From Paraphysoderma sedebokerense (Eukaryota; Blastocladiomycota; Physodermatomycetes; Physodermatales; Physodermataceae), in NCBI GenBank assembly GCA_025602915.1, contig JAHLJZ010000036.1:1-64000 (forward strand): a stretch of DNA of 64,000 nt, read 5' to 3'. The stretch's first letter is position 1. Every line of letters starts with the position of its first letter. The translations under genes and the position numbers were made by a program. Below are positions 23,539-36,112 of this stretch, in pieces. Under the pieces are notes generated by a model. That model made no database searches and was not told the DNA's origin. It saw only the letters and a list, made by a program, of their open reading frames with translations.

Positions 23539-24881
23539 TTAATCAAAATTTGCCTTCACCATCAGCGCAAAAACAGTTATCTACATTGAAAGTTACTGTC
23601 AGCTATGCCTGATGCCGCAAATAAATTCAACAGAGACTTACATCATCTACTTTACCGCCACCCGCATGATCTCCGTGGTTTCTAGCTTCCAGAGAAAATG
23701 GCGACCACCGCGCATCCATATTCATACACACCCTGGCCTCCAAAACCAACGATTTCGAAAGCTGCGACATTCCAACGCCAACAGTAGCGATGGACTTTGA
23801 CTTCTTGTATCTTCGGTTAATATCTGTCACTCTTGGGTTCACAATGTTAAGTATGTCAGCTTGAAATAAGTTGTCGAATAAACCATCGGTAGCGACGATA
23901 ATGACTGAGGTCACGAAATTTTAAGTAATGTTAGTCTATGTCACACCAGAGCAAGAAGAGAAGTGTAAGCGTACCATCTCCATCTTGCAGATTGTGTGAT
24001 TGCTGCACAGCTTCGGTGAGAGGGATATTACTTAAACTGCGGTCATGATGCAACTGATAAGGCCTAATATTGAAGTTAGCAAGAGGCAATTGGTAAGGAA
24101 TACAATATTCGAATAATTACATATTCCATCGATGTTGCATCTCTTTTGATTTGAAGAACACTTCGCTCTTGCGTATAATCCAGTACCCACTATCACCAAG
24201 ATTGGCTGACGTTAGTCTACCAAACCTCTCGTCGAAATTCAAAACCGTCGCTGTGCAAGCTCCGTGCGGCCGGTTCGGATTGCTCATCAAGGATTCAAAA
24301 GCATTCGAAAGAATTTCACGGGGTGATGAAGCAGTTCGCGCGGCATCTTGGCAGCTGATACCAGACGTTTATCGTTAGAATATAGAATAAATTATAACCT
24401 TCTGAATCAGAGACATACTTATTCATCAAGTTCCAAGCGAAATAGCCTTGGGAAAGGAATGTCAGAGATTGCGTGATGAAGAATTAAAGACAAGTAGAGA
24501 GACTTACGGGGATCAATTCCGTCCGCCGAGAATGAACCTACGCCGTCAGCGACGCCCAGTGATTTGTACGATTGATTTTCTTCCTTTTCATTTTTATATT
24601 CGAAAAAAGCATCTTCCCCACAGTCACGGGCCTGTTGAATATTTCCAGGGTTGTCTCCTTCGCTAGAAGGGTTCTTAGCGGCACAGTATACCGAGCCATG
24701 GAGTCCTGTAAACACAAATTAGCACTAAACTAGATGTAATGAACCATAATCCACCAGCAACCATACCATACGAAGATGGACATTGCTTCGAACCAAAGCA
24801 ACTTAAGATACCGGCGTTGCTGGTCGAACAAACAGCGAGGAAAAGAAACAGAAATATGAAGTTATTACTATTCGGCTGCAT
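23539..24881 (-). CDS. Secreted PP2C-type phosphatase (PP2C-b, PTC7-like), copy 1
   Basis: Seven exons (24767-24881, 24508-24705, 24419-24446, 24121-24354, 23975-24063, 23642-23904, 23539-23580) give 322 aa. The N-terminus (MQPNSNNFIFLFLFLAVCSTSNA) is a signal peptide, unusual because PTC7-type phosphatases normally sit in mitochondria or plastids. The catalytic set is complete: GEDAFFEY, GVADGVGSFSADGIDPR, ANLGDSGYWIIR, IVATDGLFDNLF and GGGKVDDITVF. The last motif is completed only by a small 3' exon after a 61-nt intron, which supports the proposed C-terminus. The enzyme would be a Mn/Mg-dependent Ser/Thr phosphatase acting in the secretory path or outside the cell. It is upstream of, and paralogous to, PP2C-a. 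Confidence 0.87.
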
Positions 24882-25653
24882 TTTTGATAGCTAATGTACT
24901 TTTTTAACCGATAGATTTGTGCATTAGGAACACGGACAGAGGGCATTTTTAAACCCCAGCGATGTCGCGCGGTGAATGCACAGGGGGAGACCAGGCACAA
25001 CGCAGCGGCGGTTTTTTCGTTTCAGAACGAGCACCTATATGATCTGTAACATTGAATTCATATTGTAATAATAAATTGCAGCGTAGTCCTTCTTTTTGTG
25101 TTTCTGTATCTCTATTCTTGCCGCGGGTAATTGGTTTACTCTATTTTTCATCGTCTCAGTTTATTGATGTTAATTGTTGCTTGTCTAGGATCCGTCAGAT
25201 AAAGAGAACGGATGTCTGAGATAATCGGGCGACGTAGATGGATCTAGATACTATTATGGAACATGCTGTGCTTCCCCGTTATTGGCACTATAATCTTTGC
25301 TTCTTCTTGTTAGCCAACGCGATGGCGTGTCCGTCGTTTCGTTTGTCGCAACATGCTTAAACTAAAGTGATAAGACTGCATTCCAGCAACATCCAGCTCT
25401 TTTAATATTTTCTTATGTAGGCATGGCATTGCTTTATGTAGTCACATCAATTATATATGTAGTCATATCCGACAAAACAAAATTCATATATATTCTAATT
25501 GTAAGCATTGCGACAGTGCTCGTCATATAAACCTGCTGTTAATACTAAGCATCGTCACCAAAAATGCTGAAAATCGGCTAAACCACAACAACTGCATACT
25601 TTTGGGCATATTTCTAGCTGTATCTTCTGTCTACATTTTTTCGGTCGCAATAA
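24882..25653. other. Intergenic: PP2C-b upstream region up to the duplication junction
   Basis: About 770 bp without a supportable gene. In the other copy the same sequence continues, past 40383, into the NAA15 promoter. It ends here at the junction with the second copy. Confidence 0.6.
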
Positions 25654-26031
25654 GTGATATTCCCCCTCGTACTCTAGTAGAATTCATAGAGTTAAAACAA
25701 AACTCTTAGAAGAAGTTGACCCTTATTCGGAGATTCGGAGAATCGGATGCCAACACCCAAAAAAAAAATAGTTTTACCTATCATCCACTGCATACCACTT
25801 TTCGATATCCCAACCAGCCTTAGCACCAAAAATTTCTCGCTGATAAGAGACGCTCTATTATACCATTGAATTCCGTCAAAATGGGGAAGGTACTTCAGTC
25901 TTTAAAGGAAATGGCGAGGTACCGCCGCAAGCAGCACTTACATCTTGAGCCCGCAAATGAACTTTGGGTAAGAATGTGGCCGTTGTGGAAAAGTATCCTA
26001 TTAGGATACTAAACAATGACGAGGGATGCAT
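25654..26031 (-). pseudogene. Truncated CIA30 gene created by the duplication
   Basis: This copy retains the promoter region, exon 1 (25942-26031), exon 2 (25778-25854) and only the first 20 nt of exon 3 (25654-25673). Beyond the junction the frame continues RGGIS then LIATEKM and stops, in sequence that is normally upstream of NAA15. Nearly all of the CIA30 domain is lost, so a transcript could encode at most a short peptide of about 70 residues. Confidence 0.88.
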
Positions 26032-26725
26032 TAAATATAGCGTAGTATTCTTGATAAATTTTTGAACAGAGAGAATTGGAGCGATAAGATCAGATCGACT
26101 GCAAATTGATTTTATTGTGTCTTTAATCTGTGACGCCAGGGTGAATTAAAATCGGCGAAAACATCCCTGACACCCACAACGAAAGCCAAGAAATAGTATG
26201 CCAGAAATAACTATATTGGCCAAAATGAAGCGATATTCAGCGGATTCATTCAGAATTGAGGCTTCATCAGACTACGCATTATCAGGCAAATCTGTAATGT
26301 CACTAAATGGTATTACAGGGAAACGAAATTTATGTTTCCTAACGAAGTATATAATTTATTGAAATAAATACTGTATAAATTAGTTGCACACTAAGGACAT
26401 GGGTCCCTTTGGATTGTGCTCTTCTATCTAACAGCGTCGTTAACGTGTGGGACAATCTCACATTAATTATCCTGATCCACCCGGATGGCCAATATAGGAA
26501 ATAATATGACATAGACACAGCAACCAAACGGACAGCTGATTACATTAAAGATCCCAAATGTAAATGAAATTCTGCATTTTAAGGCCAAAATCGCCAGAAA
26601 CTGCGGAACAAGTGTCTTTCGTGGCAAAATTCAAAAGTAAGGATGGGGATCTGGTAGGAAACAACAAAAAACCTAAGATTAGCCATACGGATTCCTTAAA
26701 GATGACGATGATAAATCGTTTGCAA
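26032..26725. other. Intergenic, copy 2 of 11302-11995
   Basis: Same sequence as in copy 1; no gene recognised. Confidence 0.6.
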
Positions 26726-28036
26726 TTACCGGCTGGGATTCACAATACTGAGTAGGATGTTTTCGTCTGCTCTGTTACATTCCAATGATTGTGCCAACGA
26801 TTTTTTAAACTCCGTCGACCTTGGAAGTTCCACTGCTTCTGCTATCACTCTTTCTATTTCATCAATGGTACGTCCATTCCGATTATGAATTTTGATTTGT
26901 CGAGTCAAGGGATTATCATTATAAAAATGCTGGAATGCTTGCAAGATGTCGTCCAGGCGGGACTCGAAATTCTCAATCAGAATATCGAGCACTGGAATCA
27001 ATGGATTGAAAAAGAGAGTAGTATCGGTGAGAATGCTGTTGGTTTTATCGTCGGTCAGCTTAAGACCATTGAGCGCCTCCTCGAGTCGACCGTAAGTATC
27101 AATGGCAAGGCGATGTTTCATCCGACTGGTCATTCCATCAAGAGAAATGTATTTGAATTCTAACCGTTGAATCGCTACTTCAACTTCACCAATTCGACAT
27201 AGATCGGACACTGATAACGCTTTTGAGATCGGTTTTATTCTTCGTTCTGAGTTATCGGGAACACCGGTTGCATGCTTCCAATTCTCGATAGCGATGGAAT
27301 TGCACTTGGCCATAGTATCTTTGGAGATCGTACAAATGTTACAAACTTCGCTTACTGATGTCTGGGGCTTCAACAGCTGGCGGAGAACATCGGTTGGAAT
27401 ATCGGTGAAAGATGCAGGTTCTTCTTCCGAAGAAGAAGTCTTTTCACTTTCTCCAAATTTTGCAACGACTTGGTCGATGGCCTGATTAGTTGCCTTCTTG
27501 AAATCAATTTCGGCTTTGGCGCTCATTTGAACAATATATTTATTCGCTGGGCCATCCAATATCTTTCCGTTTAACCCTAACACAACTAGATAATTTCCTG
27601 GTGATAGCCAAGTAGGAGGCACGAATTCGATGTCGTAATTGGTGTTTTCAAAGATGAGTTTGTTTTCAACGATCAACCCTTGAAACTTGTGCACAGGAAC
27701 TTTTCGTCCACTGGAAGGAGGCAGAAGAAGATATAAATAGACGGCAAGGGTAACTCCTTGATCAAAGCGATTAGCGGAGTCAGCTGTCTGAAAGCGAATA
27801 GTCACTGGTTTTCCAGGAGACCATGACGAAGGAGATATAACTGAATTGACAATAAGTTCCGATGTCGAACGACAGACGGTGTTCTTTGTACATATCGCAG
27901 ATTCGCCGAGAGGGGGTATATCTGCTGGCAGCTCTGTGTCTGTGATTGTCACTTTTTCGAATTGGAATGCCAAGCTAGAGAGAAGGGACAATGCCAAAAT
28001 GACGAGGAATAACAACTGTCGTTCGGTATATGCCAT
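26726..28036 (-). CDS. Secreted protein of unknown function (436 aa), copy 2
   Basis: Identical in reading frame and translation to the gene at 11996-13306: signal peptide, beta-rich N-terminal region, Ser/Glu-rich linker, helical C-terminal half. Complete, with its own upstream region, so it should be expressed like copy 1 if the duplication is real. Confidence 0.8.
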   Translation of the reverse strand: MAYTERQLLFLVILALSLLSSLAFQFEKVTITDTELPADIPPLGESAICTKNTVCRSTSELIVNSVISPSSWSPGKPVTIRFQTADSANRFDQGVTLAVYLYLLLPPSSGRKVPVHKFQGLIVENKLIFENTNYDIEFVPPTWLSPGNYLVVLGLNGKILDGPANKYIVQMSAKAEIDFKKATNQAIDQVVAKFGESEKTSSSEEEPASFTDIPTDVLRQLLKPQTSVSEVCNICTISKDTMAKCNSIAIENWKHATGVPDNSERRIKPISKALSVSDLCRIGEVEVAIQRLEFKYISLDGMTSRMKHRLAIDTYGRLEEALNGLKLTDDKTNSILTDTTLFFNPLIPVLDILIENFESRLDDILQAFQHFYNDNPLTRQIKIHNRNGRTIDEIERVIAEAVELPRSTEFKKSLAQSLECNRADENILLSIVNPSR

Positions 28037-28655
28037 CTGTATTTCGGTGAAGTATAAAGAAGCTCAATTCTTTCTCCAGGAATGAATTTCAGTCCTTTTT
28101 AAAGTACATCTCCCATCCTAAACCTCTGATATCAAACATGGATCTTTTGTCTCTGTGGTGCATATTTTGAAACATGTATTCTGTGCGGTTTCGCGTCCGT
28201 GTCCATTGAAGAAGACAATCAGTGAGGAGAGGAATTGCACCCTCAGCAAACAGGGACAATTTGTCTTTTGCTAACAGCACCGAATTATTCACCGCACAAT
28301 TATTTAGTCACTATCTATGAAAGTCTTATGGAGACGAACACATTTCCAGACAAAATGCCATTAGGTCAACGTCCCGCCAAAATATGGATTGGATCACAGA
28401 ACATGCTTACACATGTGTTTACGTAGATGTATATTATTACATTAAATAGATAGTGCAGATTGTATCTGGTATTTATAATTGTCTCTGCAATATGAATTAT
28501 CAGGAACAATCTTTCAGCATGATTTCCATTATTTCCCTCGCGCATGTACCACCTTCGACATTCATTACACCGAGTGCACTGGATGTAAAGTCAGACGCAG
28601 AACCCATCTTCGCTACATTATCCGATATTTGAATGATATAAGAGTTGCACCCGAA
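28037..28655. other. Divergent intergenic region, copy 2 of 13307-13925
   Basis: Same sequence as copy 1; upstream region of the secreted protein and of the glutaminyl cyclase. Confidence 0.55.
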
Positions 28656-30154
28656 ATGTCAGGATACGATCAACTATCCGACGATGATTCGAATGATATT
28701 GAATTGTTTTCCCGTTCGACGCAGACATCATCGCAGGTAAACCGAAATCCACCAACACCGAGAAACTCACGCAAGAATACGTTTTACTCGATGATAAGAA
28801 AATCTAGACTGCTGATATTTCTCATACTCCTCGGTATCGTTATCCTCATCGTCGTCCTCACGACAACTAATAAGAGTTCACCCGAGCCCATCAACGTCCC
28901 GCAGACATTATCCCTGACGAAACTCAAACAGTTCATTTCACCAATACCGACATCAAGAGTCACTTCGACCTATCTTCAACCTATACTTATCCCCAGAGTT
29001 CCATCAACAGACAACAACACTAAAGTTCGAGAGTTCCTTGTATCAACCTTGAAATCGTTGAATTATCACGTTGAAATCGACGAGTTCAATTCAGCAACTC
29101 CAGTGGGACCGAAGTCATTCGCTAACGTCATAGCAACAAAATATCCAAACGCTAAGAATAAATTGCTACTTTCTGCACATTTTGACTCCAAGATTTTACC
29201 TGAAGGTTTCATTGGAGCGACAGACTCGGCAGTTCCGTGCGCAATCCTTTTGGACGTAGCTGCAAATGTGAACAACTTATTAGAGAGGCAGTTTGAAAAG
29301 AACGGAGGCAAAGTTGATACAACACTACAACTGGTATTTTTCGATGGGGAAGAGGCATTTGAAAAATGGACGAGAACTGATTCTACATACGGATCTAGGC
29401 ATCTGGCAGGTAGACTATTTGTCTATGGCTTATTACCTTCTCTTATCAGAAATTCGTCTGACTTTTCTGGTTTCTATTCATTTAGAAAAATGGGAGAAAA
29501 CTCTAATCGGTCCTGCTGATTCTAAGGACAGAAAGAATGTCCTATCTACAATTGAAGCATTTGTGCTACTGGACTTGTTGGGCACGACCGATTGCGGCCT
29601 AACGGAATGCCTTATTCACAATCTTCAACCGGAAACTACAACGGAATTATATAACCAGTTGATCGTAATCGAAGATAGGTTGTTTAATGCAGGATATATC
29701 ATGTCGGCAAATAGCACCAAACAAACGGGCCCGAATGCTCAAGCATCAGCTGAAACCGAAGACGAATTTACCATTCTTGAACGAAGGGATACGCCAAAAC
29801 CGGAGAAAAAATCATATTTCCTACGACGAAATAGTATAGAAGAGTACAAGGCGGCGTGGCCTGGTGGCATTGAAGATGACCATATTCCGTTCATGGGTTA
29901 GTTCTTTCCTTCTGTTCAGTTTCTACTCCCGATTGCTGGAAATGAATAACTAATGCTACCTGCTATTTTTGCTGCCATTGTGATTATTAGAACGTGGAGT
30001 ACCGATTCTGCACTTGATACCAAATCCATTCCCCAGAGTTTGGCATAATAATGAAGATAATGGTGATGCTATCATGCCGGAGGTGGTTATAAATTGGGCA
30101 AGGATAATGTCTGTGTTTGTTGCTGAATATCTGAAGGTCCATCAATTTGTATAA
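28656..30154 (+). CDS. Glutaminyl-peptide cyclotransferase, membrane-anchored, copy 2
   Basis: Exact second copy of 13926-15424 (exons 28656-29409, 29486-29896, 29991-30154; 442 aa). It retains the transmembrane anchor and all zinc and catalytic motifs, so both copies look functional. Confidence 0.92.
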
Positions 30155-30357
30155 TTATTCATGCAACATACTGTGTATCCTCAAAGCGTGGAATGCGGTT
30201 CTGAATGAGGAGAACAACAATAAAATTTTATATCTTTTAATAAGAACTCCTTTCGCGGTGAGATCACTTGCGCCTGTCGCATCTCATAACGCATATATCT
30301 CAGTAACCATTGCCATATTCATTTAAATCACTGCAACAAAACCATTATCCCACAAGC

Positions 30358-32402
30358 ATGGATGAGAACACACGATCATTTGTTTACGGTCTGCGACATC
30401 AAGCCAGATGCATTGCCTCCGTCCCGGACACCGAACGAAACACTTTCTTGATAGGTACTCTCGGGTTGGGAGGTGATAACGAGGTTAGTCTAATGAGTTG
30501 CAACAACGGAAAAATGTTAATTATTTGCCTGAATATTTATAATGTCTTGGCAGGATGGTATACATTTATACCGCCAAGTTTGTGGGTTATAAGATGCCAG
30601 ACTACCTGATTCTGCTTGAGATTTCTGTTCCTAGTCTTCAGCTTGTCATGGATTCGACTGCTCTCTTCGTACTCTCTACGTATATTCAATTCAAATTAAC
30701 AAATATACGATTGTCATATCCTCTCTCTGTGCTCCATATAATTAGATTCATCTTCTCGACTTTGACGAGGACGTTTCTGAATTGAATTCAATCGTTTATA
30801 CGCATCCTAATGAAGTTTGGTCTATAACCGCTTGTCCAGGAAAACCTGAATTATTCTTTACATGTTATAGCGTTGGTACGTTAATAGTAAAATATATTTC
30901 TCAAATTAGAGAAATGGTCTTGGGAATGCGAGCAGCTTCTCTTGCTTTAACAATTTGCATTATCCATGAACACTCCGTCTCAATGACCATTTCGTCATTT
31001 TTATTATATGCCTTGTTCCTGGTCAATAGCTACCCCTCTCAAACAAGAAATGCGGACGGCATTATGGAAAATACCTCCCGAAGATTTCAATACAGTTCGT
31101 GCGGGTGCCAGCGCAGGAAACACCAGTCCGAGTGGTAAAAAGGGTGCTCCGAATTTGGCAAACCCGAATATAAGAAAATCGAATCAAAAGCTGACATCAA
31201 ATTCCCAAATTGAACCTATCCTGACGCTGGATTCGAAAGGAACCGATGGAATGTTCAGAAGGTAGGACTACTGATTAGATACTTTATACGCTTAATATTC
31301 GGGGTTTACTAATTTTAAAATATCATGAAGTGTTATCCTAGATCCCAACGGAGAACTAAACAAACTGGTTGCTATAGATAATAACAAATTGCATGTGTAC
31401 ACACTCGCACAGGGATTGAGCAAAGGAGTGGTAATTAATTCAAGTTCTCAAACGTCCACATCACCACTACTGATGGCTACTACTTCATACATCTTGTCTG
31501 CTGTAGCTCGGTAATACAATCGAAATTCCAAGTTCTTCGTCGACGAATGTATCCAGGATTAGAAGCGGAGCGTGGAACCCGCACAACTCGTCATCTGTCG
31601 GAATCACATTTGAAAATGATGTTCATCTCTACGACATTCGGTCAATGGCGTAAGTTCCAAATCTGCTTCCCAGCTCTTCGTAAACTGATCTGACAGATTC
31701 ACTTATCGACACAGTAAATCGCATCATATCCCAAATGCACATTCGGTTCTCGCGCGTTGTCTTGACTTCAATCCGAACAAACAATATCAGATAGTTACAG
31801 GTGGTGACGACTGTAAGATTCGATTCTGGGATATTCGGAATCCAAAAGACGTGGTGTTAGAATTGGGCGGTCATTCCCATTGGTAGATTTTCTGGATTTT
31901 GTTCATTCACAGTCGTGCTCAAGGTTGACGAAAAGTTTATTTTTAACTTTATGCGATCAGGATTCAATCAGTTGCATACAATCATTTCCATGATCAATTA
32001 TTGTTATCGTCAAGTTCAGATTGTCAAGTTAATTTAACAAGTATCGTCTCAATATCGTCCGCTCCATTGGGTGACGAGGAAGATGAAGAATACGGATACC
32101 CCGCAAATAGCGGTAGCGGAGATATAGATAGCGAAAGAAAGAGAAAGTATGATGTTGGTATTACGTGCTGAACCTTAAGAACCTTTCCTAACTACTTGTT
32201 GTATCTTTTGTCGTTTACGTTTGTTCACGACCGTAGTAAACCGACTGATGGTCTTGTATCAACATATGACCAACACGAAGATTCAGTATATAGCGTAGCC
32301 TGGTCTTGTGCTGATCCATGGGTATTTGCTAGTTTAAGTTACGATGGTAGGGCTGTAGTGAGTTTGGTTCCGAAAGAAGAGAAATATAAGATTTTGTTGT
32401 GA
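30358..32402 (+). CDS. EIPR1: EIPR1/TSSC1-like WD40 protein, copy 2
   Basis: Exact second copy of the eight-exon gene at 15628-17672 (416 aa), shifted by 14,730 bp, with the same splice sites and WD40 motifs. Confidence 0.92.
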
Positions 32403-32676
32403 CGAAATTGTAACGATGATGTAGTATCCGCTTTAATATACCCACATATCATAAACAATTTATCTCGGCTAGTATGAAACCATTTCCATTCAGATCTCTT
32501 CACTACATTTGATGAATTGTATTGTAAGTGAATTATTACGCGACAATAACCCTTCTACAAGCTGATACAGTTTAAAAATGACAATTATCTGTAGCCAACG
32601 GATCTAAACGACAAAATTCGGTATGCAAAATGAAAGGTATCGAATACGGCAGTCCACCTCTTCCACTCGGCCACTC

Positions 32677-35571
32677 TCACCCGTTGACCTGACTCGCATC
32701 CAATCCCAGAGCGTTTAATAGTAGATTTACATTACTGACAGCTTTTGATGCCTTTTCTCTGGCAGCTTCTTGTTCAGCTATTGGCATACCAGATAAACTC
32801 AAGGAATTTATGTTGCCTTGCGCTACGTTTGAAATAATTTTGTCTCGAACTTCGGCTACTAATACATGTTGCTGTTGAGGTGACGCACCTACAGCAAGCG
32901 AAGCCAGAAACTGCCATACATGGGTATCATCTGTTGTCACAATTTCAATTGCGATATGTCAGTCAAGGCTGCAAAAAAAGTGTAATTCATAGGATAAGAT
33001 TATACCAGATATATATGATTGAAGAACATTAATAGGCAGTGCCGGCTCCGTTGTTCCTCTCGGTGAAGGAAGGATGGGAATTGTAGATGGAGGAAAGAGA
33101 GTGATAAATTGCCCTTGCAAAGCAGTAAATAACGCATTATATAGAATTGACCTAGAAAGAATAGAAGTTAATTTAGTTAATACATTACAATCAACATTTG
33201 AAATGTACATACCATCTTGCAACTGAAGGATCTTCAGGTTCCGCACTCTGTTTCAATATTTCAGCTCTACTCAACAGCACAGTCAATAAAGCTAACCCGA
33301 CTTTCGACATGCAAACTTTGACGATCTCGATAGGTTCACCACTGCCTGTCGAAATCCAACTCTTCAAAAGACGTTCCATTGCGGCCAAGATCACATCCCA
33401 GGACGAGTCGCTGACATATGAAACGACTGGTGGCACGACGAAATTCATGAATGTCTCAAGATCTTCCACCATAGTAGACAGCTTTGAAATCGTGGGTGGC
33501 TTGAAGGAAGTCGACGGGAAAAGATGGGGCAAAGAATGAACGCATAACGAGACGGAAGCCTTCGTAATACGGAAGAAGGGTGTATTTTGGAGGATGGCAT
33601 TGAGAAGTGATTGCTGGTGTGATGCATCCAAAAATCGAATGGCGCGGGCTATAATTTTATTTCCTTTGCCGTAAGAAAGGATATCTACGATCGGATGTAT
33701 TTGCCTAAGGAAAGGTACGGAACGATGAGATCGCGACGAGCGGAAAGAAATGGCTCAGAAAAAAAGTACCCGAATGGAACTTCGACATCTAACTTCAGCT
33801 CATCGACCAGCTGTGCCGTAAATTTGGCGATATTTTCGTTCCTATATAGATGTTTAGTTGTGGCCCACATGCAACAGCGAAAACTTATCAAAAGCTCACC
33901 ATTTGATCTCTTCTTCTGCTGCAGCTTTGTCACTCGGAGGTTGGCGTTTTAATTGCTCAAGTTCCAGGACACAGTTATACACAGTTTCAATGCTTTTAAG
34001 AACAGCTTGACCGGCGAGTCTTGTGGGTCCTCCTAGACTGGCCTGGCTCTGAAATGCAGATAAGTTAAACGCCTTCAAGTGCGAGCATCAACATTCTCTA
34101 TTACTTACGGTAGATCTCTTGGGAGTTTCGGAGGCAGACTCGCTCGTCGTTTGGGATGCTGTGACTTGAAGAATCTGCTTAGGGTTCTTGACAGAGTTGA
34201 TTGCAATCTTTCCAAGAGCGCCCTCGAGGCCAACTAATGACGCCAAATGTTAGGCAAGCCAGATATCTCGACAAGAAATGAGAGACGAATTACATTGTGT
34301 TGCTTTAGGCTTCTTCCGCGCTTGATCAACAATCTTTTGTATTTGTGTGTCCAAATTTACCGGTCCGCGATTATTTTTATCTCTCCTCCCGCCTCTGGAA
34401 TAACTTTCACGTAAGAGTAGGGGTGGTATGGAGCTGCGAGTTAACGCTTGTTGAGAAGCGCTCTGACCACGAAGTACCGTATAAACCTGATAATAAAAAT
34501 CGTCTCCGAAAGGATCAGCACTGACGAGCTGTGAAATCTGAATTCTTGCGATGAGATCTTTCTCGTATTGTGTCATAAGATTATTGTATTTCGCCTGAAA
34601 GGCAATGGATCAATAAAAATGACAGTTTGACGAAATGAAGCAGCCATTCAAATACCATTTCACGTGCTTTGCGCTCCCTTGCAGCTCTCTTGGCAGCCTT
34701 TTCTTGCTCATCTTTCGCTATCATCTGTTTTTGTAATAACTGCTTCTCCAGCTCCTCTACAGTCATGACAGCCTGCTGCGGGGAGATGCCTGGTTGAAAT
34801 TGTTGCATTTGGAGCATCTGTTGCTTCTGTCGGGACTGCTGGATTAACTGTGCTTCTAATTCCTCCAACGACAGAGGTTCTTGCCCGCTGGTACGTTGAG
34901 ACGCGGCGGCGGCGTACGAATATTGAAGCGGGGTTGGGAATAACGAGGTGTCTATTCCAGATGATTAAGAATCCCTTTGACAAATAATATCACAAAAGGG
35001 TAGGATGGAAAAACAAACCTATGGTCGAACTGCTGGATGGTGGAGCCCAAAGGTTCTTTTTTTGCCTCGACTCTTTCTGTTTCTTGCTCTGAGCCTCCAC
35101 TCTGCTCAAAACTTTGTCAAAAGTCTCTTCTTCGAAGCTGTAGCCACCGATGGCCATACTCTCCCCTGCGGTGCGTCCAAAAGAACCGGTAGGAGTGATT
35201 CCAAATCCATCCTTGCTGCTTGCATTCGCTTGTATATTCATTGCTGGTGTTTTGTATCTTGAATCTGACAAGTCATTGAATAACTTTCCCTGTGCACTCG
35301 CAGTGCTGCCGGAAAAGTCAAAATCCTTTGACACTTCGGTCACATCGACACCAAAAGTTTCATCGTTCAGGATATCGTCATCATTCTGGTACTCATTATC
35401 GATACGATCACCGAAGGCGGACTCGTCGTATATATATGCGCCATCATCGTCGAGAGTAAGAGACTCGAGTTTGGCATCGACAGAATTTGAATTCGGCCGA
35501 TTGGTTTGGGCCGATTTGAAAGCCTCTCTATCCTCTGGCGGAAGCGAGGTGTCGAACCCAAAAAAAGACAT
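32677..35571 (-). CDS. PAT1: PAT1 mRNA decapping activator, copy 2
   Basis: Exact second copy of the nine-exon gene at 17947-20841 (803 aa). PAT1 level affects P-body formation and decapping in yeast, so an extra complete copy would be a dosage change if the duplication is real. Confidence 0.92.
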
Positions 35572-36112
35572 GAGGGCTTATTCTTTCGGTAATGTTTATC
35601 CTTTCGAAATGCAAATGTTTTGATGAGAAAAACTGAAAAACCAAATGGTTTGTTTGGTGTTCGCATTTCAGTCATTGCACGTGCATATCACGTGTCGCTT
35701 TATGAATGATAATTTATTCCAGGAATTTATTACATTCATGAACAAGAGCAGATTTTAACCTGATTCAAGAGATTGAGTATCATGATAAGTTCTCGCCTAT
35801 ATTATGTTGTTTGGATCCATTATGATTCGCGGAATCTGAAATCATTGATCAACAGAGTGTTAGAGCCTTACGTGGAGTTATTGAATGGATGCCTTCCACA
35901 CATTTAATGTCTAATGACAAATATTTGAAGGAACAGCCGGTTGCACCTATTCGTATTTTTGCTGGCAATAAATATATTTTCTTGATTTATATTTTTGATG
36001 ACATACTATCTCTGATGTATGCAGCAAATCAATACCAGTTAGTAGTTGGCTCTAACCAAAAACACATAGGCAGTCACCTGCAATTAGAAATAGTCAGCTG
36101 AAGATTTTTCAA
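35572..36112. other. Intergenic, copy 2 of 20842-21382
   Basis: Same as copy 1, including the twin CACGTG sites; no gene recognised. Confidence 0.6.
35678..35694. promoter_or_regulatory. Twin CACGTG E-boxes upstream of PAT1 copy 2
   Basis: Same pair as at 20948-20964: CACGTG at 35678-35683 and 35689-35694, 11 bp apart. Confidence 0.5.

Larger units (their letters stand above)
10924..25653. repeat. 14,730-bp tandem segmental duplication, copy 1
   Basis: The block is repeated head to tail at 25654-40383, a constant offset of 14,730 bp. Gene frames and every stretch I compared are identical. Outer breakpoints lie inside exon 3 of the CIA30 gene (left) and in the upstream region of NAA15 (right). 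Sequence identity starts at 10924 (10923 is T against A at 25653). At the junction the two ends share only the dinucleotide GT (10924-10925, 25654-25655, 40384-40385). There is no transposon, long repeat or target-site duplication, so end-joining or replication slippage, or an assembly artefact, is the likely origin. Confidence 0.97.
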
